Positions 55,111 to 64,000 of a DNA stretch of 64,000 nucleotides are shown one piece after another. The stretch spans positions 311,046-375,045 of the forward strand of contig NZ_BMQJ01000007.1 in the NCBI RefSeq assembly GCF_014648055.1. The letters run 5' to 3'. The stretch's first letter is position 1. Every line of letters starts with the position of its first letter. The notes beneath the pieces were generated by a model. That model searched no databases. It had not been told where the DNA came from and saw nothing but the letters and a program-made list of their open reading frames with translations. The stretch is from Streptosporangium pseudovulgare (GTDB taxonomy: Bacteria; Actinomycetota; Actinomycetes; Streptosporangiales; Streptosporangiaceae). Both the position numbers and the translations under genes were made by a program.

Positions 55111-57597
55111 TCAGGCGCGATTGTGCTCGATGACCCAGGTGGCGACCTGGGTGCGTGAGGAGAACCCCAGCTTCGCCAGGATGTTGGCCACGTGCCGGGC
55201 CGCGGTCGCCGGGCTGATCACCAGCTCGTCGGCGATGGCCTTGTTGCTCAGGCCGCGGGCCACCAGCTCGGCGATCTCCCACTCGCGGCCGGTGAGGGTG
55301 GTCAGCGGGGCGGCCGCCGGGCCGCGGGCGGCCGTCGGCGGCGTGCCGGTCTGCTCGCCGTCCGGCTCGTCGTCCTGGAGGGCGTAGCGGATCGCCTGCT
55401 CCTGCGTCATCTCCTGGCCGTGCGCCCAGAGCTGGGCGACGAGGGCGTCGCCGAGGCGGGTGCGGGCGGGCTGGAGCAGCTCCTCCATCCGGGCGCCGAA
55501 CCCCGACGGCAGGAAGGCGCCGCACATCGAGCCGCGGATCGCGGCGGAGGCGCCCGCCAGCCGTACGGCCCGGCGGTCGTCCTCCTCGGCCAGCGCGAGC
55601 TGCGCGAGCGTCTCGATCCGCCGGGCGACGCCGAGCCGCTGGCCGGTGCCCAGGCACAGCCGCAGGCTCTCCACCAGCCGGACGCGGGCGGTCGCCAGGT
55701 CGCCCTGGGCGAGGGCTATCCGGCCCAGCCCCGACAGGCAGGTGATCGTCTGCCAGTGTGAGGTGATGTCCTGCAGCAGGTCGAGGGCCTGCTCGTAGTA
55801 GGCGCGGGCCTCGGCCAGGTCACTGCGCAGCCAGGCGACCTGCGCCAGGCCGATGAGCGCGACCGGCTCGGCCCAGTGGTTGTCGAGCTCGTGGGCGATG
55901 GCCAGCGCCGCCTCGAACGACCGCTGCGACTCCTTGGCGCGGCCCTCCGACAGGGCGAGGGTCCCCTCCATGGAGCGGATCACCATCTCGTGCCAGGGGT
56001 CGTCCACCTTGCGCACGGCCTCCAGCGCCTCGTCGAGGCAGGCCCTGGCCGCCTCCGGCCGCCGCTGGTAGATGGCCACCCAGGCCAGGATGGCGAGCGC
56101 CCCGCTCAGCGGCCCGTGCAGGCCCGTCGTCCGGCACAGCTCGGCGGCCGCGGTGCAGGCGACCTGCGCGGTGTCGGGGTCGCCCTGGCCGAAGGCCACC
56201 TGGCCGCGCAGCGCGAGGGCGTCGCCGCGCACCCGCGGGGACAGCAGCGCGGGCTCGGTCTCCAGCAGGCGGTCCAGCCACTCGTCGGCGGGGGTGAACC
56301 GGCCGCCGGCGATGGTCGGCCAGCGCAGCAGCACCAGCAGGCGCAGCGCGCTCTCGGGGTCACCGGTGTCGGCCGACCAGCGCACCGCCGCCCAGATGTT
56401 GGACTGCAGCTCGTCCAGCAGGACCAGCTGCGGGCAGATCTCCTCCCACGTGGGGCGGGGGTGGCGGACGATCAGCCGGTGGACCCGGTCGGCGATGCCG
56501 ATCATGTGGTCACGGTGCCGCTGCCGCAGCGGACCCTCCTCGCCGGAGGCGTCGAGCTGCTCGGCGGCGTACTCGCGGATCGTCTCCAGCATCCGGTAGC
56601 GCGTCTCGCCCGCGGCCGCCGCGTCGGCCAGCACCAGGGACTTGTCGACCAGGCCGCACAGCACGCTGAGGATGTCCTCGGCGCACAGCCCGTTGCCCGA
56701 GCAGACCTGCTCGGCCATGTCGAGCGTCCAGCCGCCGGTGAAGACCGCGAGCCGCCGCAGCAGGATCCGCTCGGGCTCCTTGAGCTGCTGGTAGCTCCAG
56801 TCGACGGTGGCCCGGAGCGTCTGGTGCCTGGCGGGGGCGGTGCGGTCGCCGGCCGACAGCAGCCGGAAGCGGTCGCGGATGCGGGCGTGGATCTGCTCCA
56901 CGGTCAGCGCCCGGCACAGGGCGGCGGCCAGCTCGATGGCGAGCGGCATCCCGTCGAGCGCCTCGCACAGGCTGGCGATCTCCGCGGTGTTCTGGTCGGT
57001 CACGGTGAAGCCGCGCGAGGCGGCGCCGGCCCGGTCGACGAACAGCCGTACGGCCTCGCTGCCCGCCGGGTTCTGGGCGTCCGCCCCGGGCAGCGAGAGC
57101 GGCGGCACCCGCCACACCGTCTCCCCCGCCACCCGCAGCGGCTCGCGGCTGGTGGTGAGCACCCGCACCTCGGGGCAGACGGTGAGCACCATGCGGCAGA
57201 ACCGGGCGCACTCCTCGATGAGCGACTCGCAGTTGTCGACGATGAGCAGCAGCCGCCGGTCGGCGAGGGCGTCGATCAGCGTCTCGGCCAGCGGGCGCGA
57301 CGGCTCGGCGCCGACGCCGAGCGCGGCGGCCACCCGGGGCACGATCTGGTCGCCGGGCACCGCCTCGGCCAGTTCCACCAGCCACACGCCCCCCGGGAAG
57401 TCGTCGGCCACCTGGGTGGCCACCCGGACCGCCAGCCTGCTCTTGCCGATGCCGCCCGCCCCGCACAGCGTCACCACCCGGGCGACGCCGAGCAGATGGG
57501 TGAGCTCCTCCACGTCGGCCTCGCGGCCGATGAAGGCGTTGGGTTCGAGGGGCAGGTTGCCCGCGGTGAGGGAGGAGTGCGCGGTGTCCTGTGTCAT
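55111..57597 (-). CDS. LuxR-family regulator with NB-ARC-type ATPase and TPR region
   Basis: An 828-residue regulator. N-terminal NTPase with Walker A GAGGIGKS (46-53), Walker B LLLIVDNCE, TTSREPL and the GMPLAIELAAA motif. A middle helical repeat region of TPR-like units (ACLDEALEAVRKVDD, SFEAALAIAHELDN, YYEQALDLLQDI) covers ~400-700, and the C-terminal LuxR HTH is at ~764-828 (LTGREWEIAELVARGLSNKAIADELVIS). Resembles AfsR/LAL-type signal integrators, here without a SARP domain. ATG 57597; a weak AAGAG ribosome site. Targets unknown; the ABC exporter gene 457 bp away is divergent. Confidence 0.93.
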   Translation of the reverse strand: MTQDTAHSSLTAGNLPLEPNAFIGREADVEELTHLLGVARVVTLCGAGGIGKSRLAVRVATQVADDFPGGVWLVELAEAVPGDQIVPRVAAALGVGAEPSRPLAETLIDALADRRLLLIVDNCESLIEECARFCRMVLTVCPEVRVLTTSREPLRVAGETVWRVPPLSLPGADAQNPAGSEAVRLFVDRAGAASRGFTVTDQNTAEIASLCEALDGMPLAIELAAALCRALTVEQIHARIRDRFRLLSAGDRTAPARHQTLRATVDWSYQQLKEPERILLRRLAVFTGGWTLDMAEQVCSGNGLCAEDILSVLCGLVDKSLVLADAAAAGETRYRMLETIREYAAEQLDASGEEGPLRQRHRDHMIGIADRVHRLIVRHPRPTWEEICPQLVLLDELQSNIWAAVRWSADTGDPESALRLLVLLRWPTIAGGRFTPADEWLDRLLETEPALLSPRVRGDALALRGQVAFGQGDPDTAQVACTAAAELCRTTGLHGPLSGALAILAWVAIYQRRPEAARACLDEALEAVRKVDDPWHEMVIRSMEGTLALSEGRAKESQRSFEAALAIAHELDNHWAEPVALIGLAQVAWLRSDLAEARAYYEQALDLLQDITSHWQTITCLSGLGRIALAQGDLATARVRLVESLRLCLGTGQRLGVARRIETLAQLALAEEDDRRAVRLAGASAAIRGSMCGAFLPSGFGARMEELLQPARTRLGDALVAQLWAHGQEMTQEQAIRYALQDDEPDGEQTGTPPTAARGPAAAPLTTLTGREWEIAELVARGLSNKAIADELVISPATAARHVANILAKLGFSSRTQVATWVIEHNRA

Positions 57598-58054
57598 CGG
57601 CTCTTGGTCGCGGTGTCCTGGTCTCGGCGATCGGTGGCATCCGGTGGTGCGTCGCGGGGCGGCCGTCACAGAAAGTGTGACACCAATTACCGTGCCGTGC
57701 CCAGGCTTAACACCATTTCGGATCTCCGGATCACCTGGCCGTATCCCCTCATCACCCCCTCACCATCCCCTCACCGTCTCCGCGTGAGGCCCGCGCCGCC
57801 GCCGGGGGAAGCGGCCGGGGAGGGAGCCACCCTGCGGCGGGCCCGCATAACGGTCATCGCTCATATCCCGACGGCGCACCCGCATAACGGTCATCGCCCG
57901 CATTCCCATGGCGGGCCCGCATGACGGTCGCCGGCCACGCCGGGCCCGCGGGCGCGGGCCGTCACCGCTCGCGCGGGCGGCGGCCGGTGGCCGCCTCCGG
58001 TCACCGGCCGCCGCCCGCGAGCGGATTGTCAGTGCCCGACTTCAGACTGTCACC
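57598..58054. other. Divergent region with 37-bp repeats
   Basis: Left ~90 bp are AT-richer (probable LuxR-gene promoter). The centre holds three 37-bp repeats. No small precursor peptide or other gene was found on either strand. Confidence 0.65.
57842..57952. repeat. 37-bp tandem repeat
   Basis: Three units of 37 bp start at 57842, 57879 and 57916 with CCCGCATAACGGTCATCGC; the third is diverged (CCCGCATGACGGTCGCC). Confidence 0.82.
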
Positions 58055-59998
58055 ATGCCAGCCGAATCCTCAGCCCCGGCCACCGCCGTCTCCTCCGTCC
58101 CGGCGCCGCGCGACGGCCGTCCGGACCCCGCGGAGCCCGTCGAGCTCGCGGAGTTCGGAGAGCTCACCGTGCCCCACTGGTACGCCTTCTCCGACCGGCT
58201 CTCCGGGATCGGGTTCCTCACCGTCGCCCGCCGGCTCCCCGCGCTGGTCCGCCGGGCGCTGGGCATGGCCTGGCGGGCGAGCCCCCGCGACACGGCGGCC
58301 ACCGTCGTCCTCAGCCTGCTCGGCGGGGTGTTCACCGCCTTCGGCCTGCTGGCCACGACCGGCGTGCTGAGCGCCCTGTTCAGCGCCGGGCCCACACCCG
58401 AACGGGTCAGGGCGGCGCTGCCCTCCCTGGCGCTGGTCGCCGGGGCCGCCTGCCTGCGCTCCGCGCTGCAGGCGGGCGCCGGCTGGGTGCAGGGCCGGCT
58501 CCGCCCGCAGGTCGGCCGGATCACCGAGGAACGGCTGTACGGCCTGACCAGCCAGGTCGACCTGGTCGCCTTCGACGACCCGGAGTTCCACGACGCGCTG
58601 CAGCGGGCCCAGGTGCGCGGGACGGACACCGCGCGCACGATGGTGGACACCACCATCGACACGATCACCGGCCTGATCGGCATCACCGCCGCGGCCGGCG
58701 TCCTCGGCGTGCTCCACCCGGTGCTGCTGCCGCTGCTGGTGCTGGCGGTGGTGCCGGACGCCTGGGCGGCGGTGCGCGCCGCGAAGATGGGATACGCCGC
58801 CGACCACTCGCTGATCTCGGCCCGCCGCCGCAAGTGGATCCTCGCCGACCTGATGGCCGAGCGGGAGACGGCCGCGGAGGTGCGGTCGTTCACGATGCGC
58901 GGCTTCCTGATGCGGATGTACGACTCGGTGGCCCGGGCCGAGCAGCGGGTCATGCTCGACCTGGCCAGGCGTCGGGCTCTCACCCGGGTCGTCGGGGAGG
59001 CGCTCGGCGGTCTCGGCACCCTGACGGTGTACGTGGCGCTGGGCGTGCTGCTGTCCCTCGGCACCGTCGCGCTGGCGGTGGCGGGCACGGCGGTGCTCGC
59101 CGTCCGTTCGGGCAAGGGGTCGCTGGAGAACCTCATGTACGCCGTCAACCGTCTCTACGAGGGGGGCCTGTACTTCACCGACTTCCTGGAGTTCTGCGCC
59201 CTGGCCGAGCGGCACCTGCCCCCGTCCCGCCCGCACCCGGCCCCCGAGGGGTTCGAGCGGATCACCGCGGAGGAGGTCGCCTTCACCTACCCCGGGGCCG
59301 ACCGGCCGTCCCTGCGCGGCGTCTCCGTCCGCCTCGACCGCGGGGAGGTCGTCGCGCTCGTCGGGGAGAACGGCTCGGGCAAGACCACGCTGTCCAAGAT
59401 CCTGGCCGGGCTCTACGAACCCGACGGCGGGCGCGTCCGCTGGGACGACGTGGACCTGTCGGAGGTCGACGCCGCCTCGCTGCGCCACCGCGTCGCGGTC
59501 ATCGCCCAGGACCACAGCCGCTGGCCGCTGACCGTCCGGCACAACATCACCATGGGAGAGGGCAAGGGGGAGGCGGCGCTGGTCTCGGCCGCCGAGGTGG
59601 CGGGCGCCGACGAGGTCGTCGCCGAGCTGCCGCGCGGCTACGACACCCTGCTCGACCGGCGGTTCAAGGACGGCAGGGAGCTGTCCGGCGGCCAGTGGCA
59701 GCGGATCGCGGTGGCCCGCGGCTTCCACCGCGACGCCCCGCTGCTGATCTGCGACGAGCCGACCGCGGCCCTCGATGCCCGGGCCGAGCACGCCCTCTTC
59801 GAGCGGGTCAGGCGGCACGCCGAGGGCCGCACCGTCCTGATGATCACTCACCGGCTGGCCAGCGTCCGCCACGCCGACCGCATCTACGTCCTCAGCCACG
59901 GCGAGGTCGTCGAGCAGGGAACCCACGCCGAGCTCATGGAGCTCGACGGCCTGTACGCCGAGCTGTACAACCTCCAGGCCCGTGCCTACGCCCCCTGA
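58055..59998 (+). CDS. ABC exporter, fused membrane and ATPase domains
   Basis: A 647-residue half-transporter. Membrane domain ~75-360 with five or six spans; ATPase with Walker A GENGSGKTT (~437), Q-loop IAQDHSRWPLTV, signature LSGGQWQ (~542), Walker B LLICDEPTAALD (~563) and switch His in MITHRLA. Its layout resembles the ABC exporters found with ribosomal peptides, but no precursor or modification gene is visible nearby. The ATG at 58055 has no clear ribosome site and could be a weakly initiated or leaderless start. It ends just before a convergent PBP gene. Confidence 0.92.
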   Translation: MPAESSAPATAVSSVPAPRDGRPDPAEPVELAEFGELTVPHWYAFSDRLSGIGFLTVARRLPALVRRALGMAWRASPRDTAATVVLSLLGGVFTAFGLLATTGVLSALFSAGPTPERVRAALPSLALVAGAACLRSALQAGAGWVQGRLRPQVGRITEERLYGLTSQVDLVAFDDPEFHDALQRAQVRGTDTARTMVDTTIDTITGLIGITAAAGVLGVLHPVLLPLLVLAVVPDAWAAVRAAKMGYAADHSLISARRRKWILADLMAERETAAEVRSFTMRGFLMRMYDSVARAEQRVMLDLARRRALTRVVGEALGGLGTLTVYVALGVLLSLGTVALAVAGTAVLAVRSGKGSLENLMYAVNRLYEGGLYFTDFLEFCALAERHLPPSRPHPAPEGFERITAEEVAFTYPGADRPSLRGVSVRLDRGEVVALVGENGSGKTTLSKILAGLYEPDGGRVRWDDVDLSEVDAASLRHRVAVIAQDHSRWPLTVRHNITMGEGKGEAALVSAAEVAGADEVVAELPRGYDTLLDRRFKDGRELSGGQWQRIAVARGFHRDAPLLICDEPTAALDARAEHALFERVRRHAEGRTVLMITHRLASVRHADRIYVLSHGEVVEQGTHAELMELDGLYAELYNLQARAYAP

Positions 59999-60038
59999 CC
60001 GGCCCGTTCTCCCGGGTCCGGCACGTCCCCCGGCCGGT

Positions 60039-61538
60039 CTACTCCCCCGGCGCGGCCCGTTCCCCCCGGCCGGGGGGCGGAAGGACCGCGCGCATGACGG
60101 CCCTGGCGATCGGGGCCGCCACCTCGCCGCCGAATCCGCCGTACTCCACGACGACCCCCACCGCGACCCTGGGGGCGTCGGCCGGGGCGAACCCGGTGAA
60201 GATCGCGTGGTCCTCGCGGGAGGCGGCGTTCTCGGCGGTGCCGGTCTTGGCGGCGACGTCGATCCCCGGGATCGCCGCCGCCGTGCCCGTACCGCCGGGC
60301 CGGGTGACGGCGATCATCATCGCGGTCAGCCGGTCGGCCTCGTCGGCGCCGAGGACCCGTCGATACCTCGACGGCTCGGCGTTGCCGATCACCGTGCCGT
60401 CGGCGAGGCGCACCTCCTCCACCAGGTAGGGGCGCATCAGCTCGCCGTTCCCGGCGATCGCGGCCGAGAACATCGCGATCATCAGGGGGGTGGCCCGGGT
60501 GTCGAACTGCCCCAGCGCCGACATGGCGGTCTGCGCCCGGTTCATCCGCTCCGGATAGACGCTCATGGCCACCGGCATGGGCACGGCGAGGTCGGCGGCG
60601 CCGAACCCGAACGCCTCGGCCTGCTCGCGCAGCGCGTTCTGGCCGAGATCCAGGCCGATCTTCGCGAACGGGGTGTTGCAGGAGACCTTGAAAGCGTAGG
60701 CCAGCGAGGGGTGGCCGTCGCCGCAGGCCGCGCCGCCGGAGTTGCGCACGCGCACGTGGGTGCCGGGCAGGCGGAACGCGGCGGGCGCGCTGACGGCGGT
60801 GGCCGGGCCGTACCGCTCGGAGCTGAGCGCGGCGGCGGTCGTGACGACCTTGAAAGCCGAGCCGGGCGGGTAGGTCCGCTGGATCGCCCGGTTCAGCAGC
60901 GGCCGGCCCGGGGCCCTCTGCAACCTCCGGTCGGCGGCGTCGAGCACGGCGGCGTCGAAGGTCGCGTACAGGTTCGGGTCGTAGGAGGGGTAGGAGGCCA
61001 TGGCCAGGATCGCGCCGGTGTTCGGGTTGATCGCGACGACCGCCCCGGGCCGCCCGGTGGCGCGCAGCGCCCGGTAGGCCGCCCGCTGCGCGCGGCCGTC
61101 GAGGGTGAGCTTGAGGGTGGCCCCGCTGCGGATGCCGTCCATCAGCGAGCGCACCCTGACCTCGGGGTCGCTCCCGGACAGGGCGGGGTCCTCGGCCGCC
61201 TCGATGCCGGAGGAGCCGTAGAGCGACAGATAGCCGGTCACCGGCGCGTAGAGGGGGCCCTGAGGATAGACGCGCCGGTACCGGTAGGTGCGGTCGCCGC
61301 TCCTGCGGCTGGTGGCGATCACCGTCTCGTCGCGGAGCACGATGTCGCCCCGGGGACTGTCGAAACGCTCGATCATGCCGCGCCGGTTGCGGGGGTCCCC
61401 GGCGAGCCGGTCGGCCCGGAACGCCTGGATGTAGGTGGTGTTGACGAGCAGGGCGAGCAGCATCATCTCGCACGCCACGGCGACGCGCCCGAGCGGAGCG
61501 TTCATCCGCCGCGCGCGCTGCGTCGCCACGGCCCTCAT
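60039..61538 (-). CDS. pbpA: Class B penicillin-binding protein (PbpA-like transpeptidase)
   Basis: A 499-residue peptidoglycan D,D-transpeptidase anchored by one N-terminal membrane segment (LGRVAVACEMMLLALLVNTTYI). After the dimerisation domain (RNRRGMIERFDSPRGDIVL), the transpeptidase shows SxxK as SAFK in YPPGSAFKVV, SxN as SCN in KVSCNTPFA and KTG in VAAKTGTAEN. PbpA usually lies beside ftsW/rodA and kinase genes; here it stands alone, as actinomycetes often have several copies. ATG 61538 with GGGAGG upstream. Confidence 0.94.
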   Translation of the reverse strand: MRAVATQRARRMNAPLGRVAVACEMMLLALLVNTTYIQAFRADRLAGDPRNRRGMIERFDSPRGDIVLRDETVIATSRRSGDRTYRYRRVYPQGPLYAPVTGYLSLYGSSGIEAAEDPALSGSDPEVRVRSLMDGIRSGATLKLTLDGRAQRAAYRALRATGRPGAVVAINPNTGAILAMASYPSYDPNLYATFDAAVLDAADRRLQRAPGRPLLNRAIQRTYPPGSAFKVVTTAAALSSERYGPATAVSAPAAFRLPGTHVRVRNSGGAACGDGHPSLAYAFKVSCNTPFAKIGLDLGQNALREQAEAFGFGAADLAVPMPVAMSVYPERMNRAQTAMSALGQFDTRATPLMIAMFSAAIAGNGELMRPYLVEEVRLADGTVIGNAEPSRYRRVLGADEADRLTAMMIAVTRPGGTGTAAAIPGIDVAAKTGTAENAASREDHAIFTGFAPADAPRVAVGVVVEYGGFGGEVAAPIARAVMRAVLPPPGRGERAAPGE

Positions 61539-61695
61539 GGCCCTCCCCCCGATCCCTTTCCCGGTCTAACAGTCAGACCGGAAAGGGGCCGCCGCACAGG
61601 GGCAAAGCGGCCGTACGGCTTGCGCCCCGCCACCGGGGCCCGTCCCACGGCTCCTCACCGGCTCCCCGCCGGGGGCGGGAGACGGCGGGACGGGC

Positions 61696-62058
61696 TCAGT
61701 CCACCACGGACCGGTAGTAAGCGATCTTGGCGCGGATGGCCCGCTGCCGTTCCTGGAGGGTGGTGATCTGCGCCTCCACCCGCTCGTCGTGGGCCTCCAG
61801 CAGCGCGATGCGGTCGCGGACCGTGTGGTCGCCGGCCCTGGCCAGCTCGGCGAAACGGACCATCTCCGCGATCGGCATACCGGTGTCGCGCAGGCAGCGC
61901 ACCATGCCGAGCCAGCCGATGTCCTCATCGGAGAACCTGCGCTGGCCGGCCGCGTTGCGGCGGATCGACGACAGCAACCCGATCCGCTCGTAGTAGCGCA
62001 GGGTGTCGAGGCTGAACCCGGTCTCCTCGACCACCTGTCCCGGGGTGTACACGCTCAC
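61696..62058 (-). CDS. MerR-family transcriptional regulator
   Basis: A 120-residue MerR protein: HTH YTPGQVVEETGFSLDTLRYYERIGLL and wing RRNAAGQRRFSDEDIGWL, then the dimerisation coiled coil LEAHDERVEAQITTLQERQRAI. No cysteines for metal binding, so the ligand is probably organic. I place the start at GTG 62058 because the predicted -10 box of its own promoter covers 62066-62071, which excludes ATG 62070; the mRNA would then be leaderless. Divergent from an aldo/keto reductase gene with its own MerR operator. Confidence 0.9.
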   Translation of the reverse strand: MSVYTPGQVVEETGFSLDTLRYYERIGLLSSIRRNAAGQRRFSDEDIGWLGMVRCLRDTGMPIAEMVRFAELARAGDHTVRDRIALLEAHDERVEAQITTLQERQRAIRAKIAYYRSVVD

Positions 62059-62065
62059 GCCCGGC

Positions 62066-62096
62066 AGCATCCCACCTGGAGCCCACTCCAGGTCAA
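62066..62096 (-). promoter_or_regulatory. MerR-type autoregulatory promoter
   Basis: On the minus strand TTGACC (62091-62096), 19-bp spacer, GATGCT (62066-62071), with dyad ACCTGGAG-N4-CTCCAGGT (62074-62093) in the spacer. Confidence 0.82.
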
Positions 62097-62112
62097 GCGG
62101 GATACGCCGGAC

Positions 62113-62143
62113 TTGACCCGGAGCGCACTCCAGGTCGCAGGGT
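62113..62143 (+). promoter_or_regulatory. MerR-type promoter of aldo/keto reductase gene
   Basis: TTGACC (62113-62118), 19-bp spacer, CAGGGT (62138-62143), with dyad ACCCGGAG-N4-CTCCAGGT (62116-62135), one mismatch from the MerR gene's own dyad. The ATG is 7 bp after the -10 box, so leaderless. Confidence 0.85.
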
Positions 62144-62150
62144 TGGGCAC

Positions 62151-63089
62151 ATGACACGGATCCCCTTTGCTCTGGGCACCATTCCCTTCGGCACCGCCCT
62201 GGACGACCGGGCGACCTTCGCGATCCTCGACCGGTTCGCCGAGGCCGGCGGCACGATCCTGGACACCGCGAACAACTACCCGTTCTGGGTCGAGGGCGCG
62301 ACCGGCGACGAGAGCGAGCTGGCCATCGGCCGCTGGCTGGCCGCGCGGGGCCACCGCGACCGGATCACGCTGAGCACCAAGTGCGGCGCGCGCCCCACCG
62401 TTCCGGGCGACCGTACCCTCGACTCGGTCGAGGGCCTGTCCGCGGCCGCGATCCGCTCGGCCGTCGAGGGCAGCCTGCGCCGGCTCGGCACCGACCACGT
62501 CGACGTCTACTGGGCGCACGTGGAGGACCGGTCGGTGCCGCTGGAGGAGACGCTGGGCGCGTTCGCCGAGCTGGTCGAGGCGGGCAAGGTGCGGGAGATC
62601 GGCGCGAGCAACCTGCCGGCCTGGCGGCTGGAGCGCGCCCGCGCCGTGTCGGCGGCGCACGGCCGGCCGGCCTACACCCACGTGCAGCTCCGTCACACCT
62701 ATCTCCGGCCCCGTCCGGGGACGCGGCTGCCGGAGGGCGGGCACGTCCTGGTCCAGGACGACATGACGGACTACCTGCGCTCGGAGCCGGGCCTGACCCT
62801 GTGGGCCTACAACACGCTGATGGCCGGCGCCTACACCCGCCCCGACCGGCCGCTGCCGGAGATCTACGACCACCCGGGCACCGCCCGGGGACTCGCCGTG
62901 CTGCGCGAGGCCGCCGGCGAGCTGGGCGTGACCGTCAACCAGGTGGTGCTGGCCTGGCTGATCGGCGGGGACGTCCCGACGATCCCGATCGTCGGCGTGA
63001 GCTCCCTGGCCCAGCTCGACGAGGCGCTCGGCGCGGTCGACCTCAAGCTCGACGACGAGCTGCGCGCCCGCCTGGACACCGTACGGTGA
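62151..63089 (+). CDS. Aldo/keto reductase
   Basis: A 312-residue NADPH-dependent TIM-barrel reductase. Catalytic tetrad positions: Asp and Tyr in ILDTANNYPFW, Lys in ITLSTKCGAR and His in DVYWAHVEDRS. The C-terminal cofactor loop includes PTIPIVGVSS. ATG 62151 directly follows the MerR-type promoter. The MerR regulator encoded divergently should activate it in response to a carbonyl or other toxic compound. Confidence 0.93.
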   Translation: MTRIPFALGTIPFGTALDDRATFAILDRFAEAGGTILDTANNYPFWVEGATGDESELAIGRWLAARGHRDRITLSTKCGARPTVPGDRTLDSVEGLSAAAIRSAVEGSLRRLGTDHVDVYWAHVEDRSVPLEETLGAFAELVEAGKVREIGASNLPAWRLERARAVSAAHGRPAYTHVQLRHTYLRPRPGTRLPEGGHVLVQDDMTDYLRSEPGLTLWAYNTLMAGAYTRPDRPLPEIYDHPGTARGLAVLREAAGELGVTVNQVVLAWLIGGDVPTIPIVGVSSLAQLDEALGAVDLKLDDELRARLDTVR

Positions 63090-63171
63090 ACCGCCCGGAC
63101 CCGGTACGGCGCGCCGCCCGGTGAGCCGCCCGGCCGCGGGGCCGGACGCGGCGGGCCGGGAGGGCAGGCGG

Positions 63172-63828
63172 TCAGGTGCGGGGCAGGAGGCCCGCGAGGT
63201 AGCGGCGGACCAGCAGCTTGCACTCGGCGATCAGGTCGGGGTCACCGTCGGGCCGGGTGCGGAAGGCGAGCTTGAGGACGGCGTCGGCCGCCTCGACCGC
63301 GACGACGAGCGCGCGGTCGAGACCCGGCCCGGCGGCGCCACCCGCCTGCTCGACGACGACGGCCCGGAGCCGGTCGGCCACGATGGCGTTGTTCTCCAGC
63401 GCCGCGTCGAGCATCCGCTCGGTCCCCCTGATCGCCGGGCCGCCGGGCGCGGACAGCACCTCGCCGAAGTCCACGACGCCGAACCCCGGCGTGGTGCGCT
63501 TCATGGCCACGAACTCGTCGACCGCCAGATCGGTCATCTCGGCCCAGTCCGACGGCGGGGCGGCCGACAGGCGGGCCACGATCCGGCCGAGGAAGGCGTC
63601 CAGGTTGCGCAGCGCGAGCGCGCGCACCAGCGCCTGTTTGTCGGAGAAGAACTGGTAGAAGGTCCCGATCGGCACCCCGGCCCGGCGCGCGACCTCCTTG
63701 GTGGTCAGTGCCTCGTACCCCACCTCGTCCAGCAGCCGCGCGCACTCGTCGAGCATCCGCTCGACGCGTTCCGCGCTGCGCCGCTGGGCGGGGCGGCGGC
63801 GCAGCGTTCCCCCGGCGACGTTCGTCAT
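63172..63828 (-). CDS. TetR-family transcriptional regulator
   Basis: A 218-residue TetR regulator: HTH LTTKEVARRAGVPIGTFYQFFSDKQALVRAL at ~30-60, then an all-helical ligand-binding domain (FVAMKRTTPGFGVVDFGEVL). ATG 63828 gives the normal N-terminus before RRRPAQRRSAERVERML. Divergent from the GH1 gene by 71 bp, so it may control that gene, though sugar genes are more often under LacI control. Converges with the aldo/keto reductase gene. Confidence 0.92.
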   Translation of the reverse strand: MTNVAGGTLRRRPAQRRSAERVERMLDECARLLDEVGYEALTTKEVARRAGVPIGTFYQFFSDKQALVRALALRNLDAFLGRIVARLSAAPPSDWAEMTDLAVDEFVAMKRTTPGFGVVDFGEVLSAPGGPAIRGTERMLDAALENNAIVADRLRAVVVEQAGGAAGPGLDRALVVAVEAADAVLKLAFRTRPDGDPDLIAECKLLVRRYLAGLLPRT

Positions 63829-63866
63829 CGCCCCATCATCTCGCACGCGGGGGGACCGGCGGTTAA

Positions 63867-64000
<134 letters not shown>

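Noticed and set aside
57598-58054. Ribosomal-peptide precursor next to the ABC exporter
   Set aside because: I looked for short frames with leader/core features on both strands and found none, nor any modification enzyme gene.

Overview
The window is high-GC DNA with GTG, TTG and ATG starts, Shine-Dalgarno sites close to GGAGG, and actinobacterial families throughout (PadR, LuxR-type large ATP-binding regulators, F420-type LLM oxidoreductases, SCO6745-like proteins, DUF4235, DUF6458, DUF6328, secreted LPMO and GH81 enzymes). It reads as chromosomal sequence of a filamentous soil actinomycete, most likely of the Streptosporangiales/Streptomycetales type. The genus cannot be fixed from sequence alone. 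No transposase, phage, plasmid or CRISPR structure was seen.

Layout. 1-2.1 kb: end of an M20 amidohydrolase gene behind a FluG-like amidohydrolase gene. 2.2-4.1 kb: FAD monooxygenase and divergent PadR regulator sharing a near-perfect palindrome. 4.1-8.5 kb: small HTH protein, HATPase anti-sigma-type kinase, LLM oxidoreductase, SCO6745-like protein and STAS anti-sigma antagonist. 8.9-12.7 kb: secreted GH81 beta-1,3-glucanase with CelR/CebR-like boxes, and a small secreted protein. 13.5-16 kb: cydA-cydB (cytochrome bd). 16.9-26.6 kb: a minus-strand glycan operon (GH36, two sugar permeases, binding protein, Tat-exported PhoD phosphatase, GH27-like enzyme, GH20 hexosaminidase) with a divergent ROK regulator. 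28-35 kb: NmrA-type reductase behind a MerR-type operator, tRNA-Lys, then a group of small stress-type proteins, several behind SigB/SigF-like promoters (GTTT-N15-GGGTA). 35-38.8 kb: DUF305 lipoprotein, chitin/cellulose-active LPMO, an AAA-DUF234 ATPase and a second identical tRNA-Lys. 39-45 kb: OsmC, MDR oxidoreductase, small membrane protein, LacI regulator, and an amidohydrolase-cysteine dioxygenase pair. 45-46.7 kb: an orphan QcrB. 47-53.7 kb: LacI regulator, MFS/ArsR pair, and a second sugar ABC importer operon carrying the same operator as the LacI gene. 53.9-64 kb: a degenerate ANL-type protein, large LuxR regulator, ABC exporter, class B PBP, MerR/aldo-keto reductase pair with twin operators, TetR, and the start of a GH1 beta-glucosidase.

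How the parts fit. Carbohydrate capture dominates: beta-1,3-glucan (GH81), chitin/cellulose (LPMO), alpha-galactosides or phosphorylated glycans (GH36/GH27/PhoD/GH20) and two ABC importers, both without a linked ATPase, which suggests a shared MsiK-type ATPase elsewhere. Regulation can be read from operators: CelR-type palindromes lie just downstream of -10 boxes for GH81 and, unexpectedly, for the HATPase; a TGACAACGTTGTCA operator ties the LacI gene at 47 kb to the ABC operon 3 kb away; MerR-type 19-bp-spacer promoters occur at 28.0 and 62.1 kb. The sequence also has many short GC-rich tandem repeats at gene ends and in linkers, including a fourfold repeat of the cydB stop-codon region.
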